Of a stretch of 64,000 bases of DNA, positions 55,402 through 61,951 are shown piece by piece. The notes below the pieces were generated by a model. It was not told the origin of the DNA, did not search any database, and worked only from the letters and a program-made list of their open reading frames with translations. The position numbers and the translations under genes are program-made. Source of the stretch: Photobacterium sp. CCB-ST2H9 (GTDB lineage Bacteria; Pseudomonadota; Gammaproteobacteria; Enterobacterales; Vibrionaceae). How positions within the stretch are numbered: the stretch's first letter is position 1; the number at the start of each line of letters is the position of its first letter. Where the stretch lies: the NCBI RefSeq assembly GCF_023151555.2, contig NZ_CP100425.1, forward strand, positions 992,001 through 1,056,000, read 5' to 3'.

Positions 55402-57675
55402 TCAGTGTGTTTGTGGGGATGACGGTTCCGGCAGCGGCAGGGAAGCCAGCATCTGGCCGTAGAGGTCATAGACCATGTTGGCGCTCTCAATAATGGCCCG
55501 CTGATCGGCCGGATCCGTGATTTGGTTCATCAGCTGCTCGAACGTTTTGATGTGCTCCTGATCCAGTTCACTGTGTGACTTCAGGTAGGTTATGGCCTGA
55601 TCCGGCAGATCCAGAACCTGCTGTACCTGTTGTGCAATCTGGCCGCCGATGCTGACGCTGGTGCCTTCCAGTACCCAGACCATGCCGAAAAATCCGATCG
55701 GGTTCCGGCGGTCAATCTGGTGATAGAGATAAGCGACCATCAGTTCGATGGGGGCACAGACCCGGCCCTGGTCCCGATTGTCGCGCACGGCTTCCGCATC
55801 TCCGCCGCAGGCTTTGATGTCATTGAGGATCCAGACCTGATGGCCCATTTCCTCTTCAATGTAATGCCCGATAGCCTGACGCAGCCATTCGTAACTTTCG
55901 TCTAGTTTGCCGCCGCAGGCCATGAGCAGCGGGATGGTGTGCTTGACGTGGTGATAAGCCTGAGTCAGGAAAGCAGTGTAGCCGGTAAGATCGATAGCAC
56001 CCTGCTGACAGGCAGCAAAAATCGGGGCATCAGCCATCCGGTTCCGGGCAGCTTCTGTTTCGGCGATCAGTGTATGAAAAAAACCAGAACCCATTGTTGT
56101 GTCCTCTTGAAGATGAATCGGGGTCAGTGTCAGACGTTCGGCGGTGTGCGCAGCCATCAGCACTCGGGTTGATGTCGCCTGATGGTTGGTGTCGTCAGAG
56201 TGATCCAGGAGTGCAGCCAGTGCAGGCACAATCAATTGCTGAATGGCGTCACGTTTAGGACGCCCGTTTGCAGTCATCAGTCCCGGAATCGCTGAAAGCG
56301 GCTTATCCAGCACAATCAGATTGCCGATTCGGGCATAATCCGGGAGTCGCTGATTCAGTGCGCTGATGGCATCTGACAGGTGAGCCGGTGACGGGGTAAA
56401 CAGCACGCCGGTCAGCTGGGTCTGAGCATCACCGATCACCACCATGCCCATGAGTGCCGGGAAAGCCTGCGCTTCAGACTCAACCCATTCCGGAGAAACA
56501 TTGCGGCCAAAAGCCGTAATCAGCAGATTCTTTTGCCGACCGGTAATATGCAGGAAGCCGTCGTTGTCCAGGTGCCCCAGATCTCCGGTATCAATCTCCT
56601 GTCCGGGGGTATGCTGACCGAGGTATCCCAGCATGGTACTGCCGCTGACGCGGACAACGCCGGATTCAGAAATGCTGACCTGACAATGGGGAAGCGGTCT
56701 GCCGCTGCTGCCCGGTTTGTCGTCACCGGGCAGATTGAGACTGACCACGGAGCCGCATTCTGAGAGTCCGTAACCTTCATAGGCCGGGATGCCCAATGCT
56801 CTGGCCTGAGTCAGCAGAGCGGGAGAGACCCTGGCGCCGCCAACCGCCACAAATTTCAGCGGACTGACCAGTTCAGGCTGCTGGATTGCGACCTGGCAAA
56901 GTGCCATCAACAGTGCCGGAGTCAGAACCAGACTTTCAGGACAGTGGCAGGCCAGGGCATGTGCGAATCGTGCCGGGTCAAACTGACTGGAACCGGACAG
57001 CCCGACTTGTTCGCCGGGTAAAATAACCGTGGTTGCGCCCATCAGAATCGGGATGTAAAGGCCGGTAATATTTTCCAGCAGGGTTACCAGAGGCAACAGA
57101 ACCAGGTGTTTTTGAGGCCGGACGTATGATGACAGGCGCTCGGCCAGCACCTGGCTGGTCGTATGCAGGTGTTCCTGGCTCAGACAGACCCCTTTGGGCT
57201 GACCGGTTGAACCTGAGGTAAAGGTAATTTTTCCGGTCAGTGGTGGTACGGGGCGACCTTGTGTGGCCGTAGCATTCAAAGAAGCACACCTATATACAGG
57301 CAGATCTGCAATCGTTGTCTGGAAGGAATCCTCATACGCCGGCCAGTTACCCCAAAGCGTATCCACACTGGCTTCCGACAGCATATGCTGAACCTGTTGC
57401 TCTGAGAAAAAAGCAGGTACCGGAATCAGCACTTTGTCTGCCGCCATCGCCGCCAAATCCGCAATGGCCCACTGGATGCCATTGTCGGCTCTCAGCGCAA
57501 TGTGCTGAGCTCCGAGCTGGTTCAACTGAGTGGCAGCCAGCATCACTTCTTCAGCCAGCTGGCCGCAACTGACGGTAAATGACTGGCCTGTTTCTGAATC
57601 GAATCCGTGCAGGGCATCTTTCCCGGGCATCTGTTCTGCGAACCGGAACAGGTGTTTGATGATCTGGCTTCTCAT
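55402..57675 (-). CDS. Fusion: adenylate-forming acyl ligase plus haem-oxygenase-like diiron oxidase domain
   Basis: 757 residues. Residues 1-480 form an AMP-binding ligase: P-loop FTSGSTGQPKGV (152-163), YGLSECGSVV (302-311), DTGDL (362-366) and the C-terminal catalytic Lys474 in ANGRPKRDAI. Residues about 525-745 form a helical haem-oxygenase-like domain (TenA/CADD/UndA type) with candidate metal ligands Glu608 and His612 (IEEEMGH), Glu670 (VLEG), Asp705 and His708 (LDQEHI). Ligase-diiron fusions suggest that an activated fatty acid is oxidised in place, as in UndA decarboxylation, but the product is unknown. It shares ATGA with the hemolysin-family gene upstream. Confidence 0.8.
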   Translation of the reverse strand: MRSQIIKHLFRFAEQMPGKDALHGFDSETGQSFTVSCGQLAEEVMLAATQLNQLGAQHIALRADNGIQWAIADLAAMAADKVLIPVPAFFSEQQVQHMLSEASVDTLWGNWPAYEDSFQTTIADLPVYRCASLNATATQGRPVPPLTGKITFTSGSTGQPKGVCLSQEHLHTTSQVLAERLSSYVRPQKHLVLLPLVTLLENITGLYIPILMGATTVILPGEQVGLSGSSQFDPARFAHALACHCPESLVLTPALLMALCQVAIQQPELVSPLKFVAVGGARVSPALLTQARALGIPAYEGYGLSECGSVVSLNLPGDDKPGSSGRPLPHCQVSISESGVVRVSGSTMLGYLGQHTPGQEIDTGDLGHLDNDGFLHITGRQKNLLITAFGRNVSPEWVESEAQAFPALMGMVVIGDAQTQLTGVLFTPSPAHLSDAISALNQRLPDYARIGNLIVLDKPLSAIPGLMTANGRPKRDAIQQLIVPALAALLDHSDDTNHQATSTRVLMAAHTAERLTLTPIHLQEDTTMGSGFFHTLIAETEAARNRMADAPIFAACQQGAIDLTGYTAFLTQAYHHVKHTIPLLMACGGKLDESYEWLRQAIGHYIEEEMGHQVWILNDIKACGGDAEAVRDNRDQGRVCAPIELMVAYLYHQIDRRNPIGFFGMVWVLEGTSVSIGGQIAQQVQQVLDLPDQAITYLKSHSELDQEHIKTFEQLMNQITDPADQRAIIESANMVYDLYGQMLASLPLPEPSSPQTH

Positions 57676-58292
57676 GCCTGACCTCCGAAAGCTTGCAGGA
57701 CAGGGAAGCGACGCTGGTTCAGCACCTCTAATCCTGAAGCCAGGCTCCCGCCGGAAATTCTGGGCTGCTGCTGATAATAAGTTCCCCAGATAGCATCGGC
57801 ATTGGGAATGCGTTCAGCGGTGGCTTCGGCCAGTACTGTCGGATTCAGCCCCAGTCGCCGCATCATGGCCTGAAGTGGGCCGGTCGCAGTGAAAATACAC
57901 CAGTTGTAGCCACAGCGGACCAGATGCTCGGCAATCAGGGTGAAATGCAGGTAAGACATCCCTTTCGAAAATGCCGCCAGCTGCCCGAATTCAATCAGTT
58001 CAGAACGGACAATCGCCTGACCGAACCGCTCGGACATCAACTGTTCTGCTGGTTGATCCAGGTATTGTTCAAGATAAAGGTTGCCGGTATGGGCGGCCTG
58101 ATAACCGCAGACAGACAACAGTTGCTCATTGTTATCCACCAATGCCAGGAAAGCCGGCATGAAGGAATGAATTCGGGCCTGAAATGCGGAGGCATAGCGA
58201 GAAGCAACATAACGTTCTGTTTTTTCACGGAAAGGATGATCTTTATCAATATGCACCAAGGTTAAATTGTTAGAATTATTGTTATTGTCCAT
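57672..58292 (-). CDS. Thermostable-hemolysin family protein (GNAT-like acyltransferase fold)
   Basis: 206 residues. It matches the thermostable hemolysin (T_hemolysin) family of Vibrio: HIDKDHPFREKTERYVASRY near the start, LEQYLDQPAEQLM, RSELIEFGQLAAFSKGMS, FTATGPLQAMMRRLGLNP, and WGTYYQQQPRISGGS. The fold is thought to be GNAT/autoinducer-synthase-like, so acyl transfer is more probable than pore formation. GAGGGAA precedes the ATG. It is the promoter-proximal gene of the operon and overlaps the ligase-oxidase fusion (ATGA), which could supply or use its acyl substrate. Confidence 0.8.
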   Translation of the reverse strand: MDNNNNSNNLTLVHIDKDHPFREKTERYVASRYASAFQARIHSFMPAFLALVDNNEQLLSVCGYQAAHTGNLYLEQYLDQPAEQLMSERFGQAIVRSELIEFGQLAAFSKGMSYLHFTLIAEHLVRCGYNWCIFTATGPLQAMMRRLGLNPTVLAEATAERIPNADAIWGTYYQQQPRISGGSLASGLEVLNQRRFPVLQAFGGQA

Positions 58293-58307
58293 CGCATATT
58301 CCCTCAG

Positions 58308-58327
58308 AAGGTGTGTATTAACACCTT
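58308..58327. promoter_or_regulatory. Inverted repeat overlapping the operon's -10
   Basis: AAGGTGT (58308-58314) and ACACCTT (58321-58327) are perfect inverted arms. The six bases between them are, on the minus strand, TAATAC, a good -10. A protein bound here would block the promoter, or the arms may form part of the leader. Confidence 0.4.
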
Positions 58328-58338
58328 AGAAAGGGAAA

Positions 58339-58355
58339 CTTAAGAAAGTCTTAAG
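58339..58355 (-). promoter_or_regulatory. CTTAAG-N5-CTTAAG box of the hemolysin/ligase operon
   Basis: Two exact CTTAAG hexamers (58339-58344 and 58350-58355) lie 11 bases apart start to start, one helical turn. The inner hexamer is 18 bases from the TAATAC -10, so it takes the -35 position; no good -35 is otherwise present. The spacing and sequence match the direct-repeat sites of PmrA/QseB-type regulators, and the operon encodes such a regulator. The box starts 47 bases before the first start codon. Confidence 0.65.
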
Positions 58356-58605
58356 GCATAAAAATTTCAGTCGGAATGTCATAAGTGCAAAGTTGTTGTG
58401 CGTCTAATTTAAATGTTTTTGTGATGTTTTATTGATCTGGTATTTGTGAGGCAGGTCTGCTTACTCAGCTGGTAGGGCCAGTTTATTGAGGGCTATGTCA
58501 ATTTTTGACATGGATTTAACGTTTAACATAAATGTCACATCGAGATTTTTTATTGTCATATTCTGTTGCGATGATGGCGGCCAGGGAAAGGAGTACAAGA
58601 CCGCA

Positions 58606-58827
58606 ATGAACATGAAAATTCGCCCTAATCATCTTGAGCCCATGGGATTCGAAGAGTTTTCCAGGTTGATCGATTTGATACCTGCTACTCGCAGCCCAAT
58701 GAAAGTGGAACCTTTGCTTGGGATTGTGGCTTCCAGGACTGAAGTTGGCCGTGAAGGAAAAATCATCAATCTGTCCTCCGACTCACAAGTCCGTCCAAAC
58801 CGGTTGCGTCTGGTGAATGGCTATTGA
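58606..58827 (+). CDS. Small unknown protein
   Basis: About 73 residues, not recognised. The frame opens at 58486, but AAGGAG at 58586-58591 and the protein-like start MNMKIRPNHLEPMGFEEF suggest ATG 58606, with a rather long 14-base spacing. The sequence is basic and hydrophilic, with no signal or membrane segment. It stands alone between the hemolysin operon promoter and a GlsB-like gene. Confidence 0.4.
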   Translation: MNMKIRPNHLEPMGFEEFSRLIDLIPATRSPMKVEPLLGIVASRTEVGREGKIINLSSDSQVRPNRLRLVNGY

Positions 58828-59105
58828 ACCCTGCGGGTGAACTGCACTCAGCAACCCGCATCTATCCGTGAGATAACCTCCCTGTTTGCATCGGCCTGAA
58901 TCTAGGCTGTTTCTGCGACTTCAGATTTTCAGTGACTGTTTCCGGTCATCGCTTCGATGCCTCTTTTTTCATGCAATACATCAGATTGCAATCCACTGTG
59001 ATGGTTCTGACGAATCTTTCCTTCGCATTATTTTCGATACATCAGGTTGCGTAGAGTCAGCTAAGCTTCTTCTGAGATGGGTCATGACCTTATGAGGAGC
59101 GAAAC

Positions 59106-59357
59106 ATGGGCATTATTTCCTGGATTATTCTGGGTCTCATCGCTGGGGCTCTCGCCAAATGGCTGATGCCGGGTAAAGATGGTGGCGGTTTAATCGTGAC
59201 AATGGCTCTGGGGATTGTCGGGGCTTTTGTGGGCGGCTGGGTTGGCAGTTTAATTGGATTCGGTCCGGTCACCGGTGTGAATATCGGCAGTATCTTCACC
59301 GCAACCGTTGGGGCATTTATCGTCTTATTTGTTTATAACAAGTTCATCCGTTCTTAA
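59106..59357 (+). CDS. GlsB/YeaQ/YmgE-family small membrane protein
   Basis: 83 residues, three membrane segments with many glycines: IISWIILGLIAGALAKWLMPGKDGGG, TMALGIVGAFVGGWVGSLIGF, and FTATVGAFIVLFVYNKF. This is the transglycosylase-associated/GlsB family, induced by general stress in many bacteria; the function is unclear. GAGGAGCGAAAC precedes the ATG. Nothing clear is seen in 58828-59105. Confidence 0.85.
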   Translation: MGIISWIILGLIAGALAKWLMPGKDGGGLIVTMALGIVGAFVGGWVGSLIGFGPVTGVNIGSIFTATVGAFIVLFVYNKFIRS

Positions 59358-59390
59358 TGTGCCCGGTTGTGATTTCTGTCTGAACAGATA

Positions 59391-59409
59391 GCCGCTCGTA
59401 CAGAGCGGC
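59391..59409. terminator. Bidirectional terminator between glsB-like and ybaM-like genes
   Basis: Perfect seven-base arms GCCGCTC and GAGCGGC around GTACA, between convergent genes. Confidence 0.55.
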
Positions 59410-59430
59410 CTGGGCAGATGAGGTGTCCTG

Positions 59431-59628
59431 CTATTGATGTTGTTTCATTTTCGTCAGCAGGTCATTTTTCACAATTTCAAGGGCAGACAGTGCCACTTCG
59501 GGGTCAATCTCATTGGTTTCCAGTAAATAAATCAGATCTACAGCCAACTGAACATCTTTCGGTGCATCAGCAAGGGCTGGGTGCCCGGATGCTGGTGTGT
59601 TCGCTGGTTTCTCATGTTTTTTCGTCAT
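59431..59628 (-). CDS. ybaM: DUF2496 protein, YbaM-like
   Basis: 65 residues. The core ALADAPKDVQLAVDLIYLLETNEIDPE, then VALSALEIVKNDLLTKM, matches YbaM (DUF2496). In E. coli ybaM is next to priC; here priC is one gene away, supporting the call. It overlaps the deacetylase stop (TGATG). Role unknown. Confidence 0.8.
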   Translation of the reverse strand: MTKKHEKPANTPASGHPALADAPKDVQLAVDLIYLLETNEIDPEVALSALEIVKNDLLTKMKQHQ

Positions 59629-60593
59629 CAGATATCCTGAAAATCGTTCGTTGTGCCGGGTTGAGTCGGCTGGTGATGTGGCTGATGCACAGCCAGCGCA
59701 GCCAGGAAGAGCTGCGCATGGATGTTGACCAGTTGCTGGTGGTCATCACGATAGCCGCCGCCGACCACTGCGGCCAGCGGGATACCGGCATCGTGGCAAT
59801 GGCTGATCACCAGATGATCCCGCCGGAATATGCCTTCTGTGGTGACCTGAAAGTAACCCAGCGCGTCATCCTGATGGATATCCACACCCGCATCGTATAT
59901 CACCAGATCAGGCTGATACTGGGCCAGAGCCAGCGTCAGAACGGCACTGAATGCAGATAAATAGTCTTCTGTATTTGTTTCGCGGGGCAGCGCCAGATCG
60001 ATGTCGGAATCGGGTTTTCGGGCCGGAAAGTTTTTATCGCAATGCACTGAAAATGTAATGATATTGCTGTCATCTGCCAGTAACGTTGCCGTTCCGTCGC
60101 CCTGATGGACATCACAGTCAATAATCATCACTTTATCGATACCGGGTAGTGTCAGCGCATGCTTTGCTGCAAAGGCCAAGTCATTGACCAGACAAAAACC
60201 GCTGCCAAAGTCGTGGTGAGCATGATGATACCCCCCGCTCAGGTGCAGGCTGATCCCGTGCTGATGTGCCAGCTCGACTGTCAGCCGGGTACCAGCGGTC
60301 GACGTCAGTGTCCGTTCAATCAGCTGCGGGCTCCAAGGGAACCCGATACGACGCATTTTAGCCGCTGGCAGTGTGTTGTTTACAAGGTTGTCGATATAGT
60401 TGGCCTGATGCAGGGTTTTCAGTTCTGCAGCCGTCACCGGTTCCGGCTGAAAAAAACAGACGTCGGCCCATTGCTCAATGTGCATCTCCTGAGTGAGATG
60501 CATGAATAACCTGTGGTACTTGGTGATGGGATACCGGTGTTTCGGCGGCAGAACCAGTTCTGAGTACACGGGATGATAGACCAGTGGCAGCAT
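59628..60593 (-). CDS. Histone-deacetylase-family (acetylpolyamine/acetoin-utilisation-like) hydrolase
   Basis: 321 residues. Landmarks of the HDAC family are LSGGYHHAHHDFGSGFCLVNDLAFAA around residues 119-145 (two catalytic histidines), the zinc ligands in VMIIDCDVHQGDGTA, DAGVDIHQDD, and the glycine-rich VVGGGYRDDHQQL. In bacteria such enzymes deacetylate polyamines or proteins. It starts three bases after priC stops and overlaps ybaM, so it sits between two genes that are neighbours elsewhere. Confidence 0.9.
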   Translation of the reverse strand: MLPLVYHPVYSELVLPPKHRYPITKYHRLFMHLTQEMHIEQWADVCFFQPEPVTAAELKTLHQANYIDNLVNNTLPAAKMRRIGFPWSPQLIERTLTSTAGTRLTVELAHQHGISLHLSGGYHHAHHDFGSGFCLVNDLAFAAKHALTLPGIDKVMIIDCDVHQGDGTATLLADDSNIITFSVHCDKNFPARKPDSDIDLALPRETNTEDYLSAFSAVLTLALAQYQPDLVIYDAGVDIHQDDALGYFQVTTEGIFRRDHLVISHCHDAGIPLAAVVGGGYRDDHQQLVNIHAQLFLAALAVHQPHHQPTQPGTTNDFQDI

Positions 60594-60596
60594 GGT

Positions 60597-61151
60597 TTAT
60601 CCCTGACGTTCCCGGCGGACGATCGCCTGTTCTATACCGGCCATCGCCTGCTGACAACGGTTCAGCCGTCCTTCCAGAGCGATGAGTTGTTGTTGCAGCG
60701 GTTGCCGCTGGCTGACTTCTGTTGCCTGTTCGAGCTCAAAGGTTTTGTCTTTGACCATGGCAGACAGTCGTCTTTCCCAGTCCTGATGCTGAGCCAGATC
60801 GTCATACAACTGATGCAGACTCTTCCGTTGTTTCACCACGTATTTCGGTTCTGCCTCACGAATTTGTTTGGTGGCCATCTCTCGCTGAATTGCCTGGATC
60901 TGAGTCAGAATTTTTTCGCAGACGTAGCTGGCTCTGGCGATTTGCAGGTTCCCCGCGGCCTGTTCTTTCATCAAAGCGACAATTTCCTGCTGGATTTCGC
61001 GAATACAGGGCAGCAACAGGCGCGCCCGGCAGTGAAACAGCTGATTATCGAAAAGGGGCTTGTCGCTTTCTCCACGCTGATGATCCAGTGCGGAGGCCTG
61101 CGGGATCAGCTGTTCAACCAGGCCAGAAAGACGGCTGAGATCGGTCGCCAC
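60597..61151 (-). CDS. priC: Primosomal replication protein PriC
   Basis: About 184 residues, all-helical, matching PriC (QHQDWERRLSAMVKDKTFELEQATE and LIALEGRLNRCQQAMAGIEQAI near the C-terminus). It reloads the replicative helicase at stalled forks. The frame opens at 61193, but GTG 61151 with AAGGAG six bases before it is the better start. It lies 24 bases after the TSUP gene and is followed closely by the deacetylase; the neighbourhood with ybaM supports the name. Confidence 0.85.
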   Translation of the reverse strand: MATDLSRLSGLVEQLIPQASALDHQRGESDKPLFDNQLFHCRARLLLPCIREIQQEIVALMKEQAAGNLQIARASYVCEKILTQIQAIQREMATKQIREAEPKYVVKQRKSLHQLYDDLAQHQDWERRLSAMVKDKTFELEQATEVSQRQPLQQQLIALEGRLNRCQQAMAGIEQAIVRRERQG

Positions 61152-61174
61152 GATATTCTCCTTATCGTTTGGTG

Positions 61175-61948
61175 TTACAGCCAGGCCTGCCATGCCAGCC
61201 GGGCGGCCAGAATGACAACAACGGTGACAAAAACCGGGCGGATAAACCGGCTGCCGAAACGGATCGCAGAGTGCGCGCCAATATAGGCACCCAGCATCAG
61301 GCAGACGCCCATCGTTAAACCTAACGCAACATTGATATGGCCAAGTATGGCAAATGTGACGAGTGAGGTCAGGTTGCTGGTGAAGTTCATGGCTTTTGCC
61401 AGCCCGGACGCCAGCAGGATGTCCAGGCGATACAGCGCCATATTGGAAACAGTCCAGAAAGCACCGGTACCGGGTCCGGCAAGGCCATCATAAAATCCCA
61501 GACCGGTTCCCTGTATCCATTGCTTTCGTTTAAAGCGCGGGCATGGCGTGGGCAGTTTACGGCTGTCACCTTTGGGATGGGGATGCCAGATGGTGTACAC
61601 CGCTGCGGCCAGGATGATTAGCGGCAAGACTTTTTCCAGCCAGGCTGTGCTGATGATATCGACGACCAGCGTCCCCGCAATGGCGCCGATCAGCGTTGCC
61701 AGAAAAGACGTTTTCCAGAAAGCCGGAGAAAACAGCTGCTTCCGGTAATAGGTCAGCGCAGCGGTGGAAGACGCGAAGGTTGCTGCCAGCTTATTGGTTC
61801 CTAAAGCAATGTGCGGCGGCAGCCCTAATGACAGCAATGCCGGAACAGTCAGCATTCCGCCACCGCCAGCAACAGCGTCTATAAAACCAGCGGTCAGAGC
61901 AACCAGACCGAGGATGAGCATCATGCCCGGATCAATCATTTCAATCAT
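61175..61948 (-). CDS. TSUP-family (TauE/SafE, YfcA-like) transporter
   Basis: 257 residues, about eight membrane helices. The two TSUP repeats begin FIDAVAGGGGMLTVPALLSLGLPPHIALGTNKLAA (written over residues 22-56) and YDGLAGPGTGAFWTVSNMALYRLDI. Family members export sulfite, sulfonates or other small anions. It starts three bases after dinG stops, so it is probably co-transcribed with it. Substrate unknown. Confidence 0.9.
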   Translation of the reverse strand: MIEMIDPGMMLILGLVALTAGFIDAVAGGGGMLTVPALLSLGLPPHIALGTNKLAATFASSTAALTYYRKQLFSPAFWKTSFLATLIGAIAGTLVVDIISTAWLEKVLPLIILAAAVYTIWHPHPKGDSRKLPTPCPRFKRKQWIQGTGLGFYDGLAGPGTGAFWTVSNMALYRLDILLASGLAKAMNFTSNLTSLVTFAILGHINVALGLTMGVCLMLGAYIGAHSAIRFGSRFIRPVFVTVVVILAARLAWQAWL

Positions 61949-61951
61949 GCA

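Noticed and set aside
57672..58292. Hemolysin-family protein as a toxin
   Set aside because: It has no export signal, sits in a metabolic-looking operon, and its family has a GNAT-like fold. Lysis is not supported by the context.
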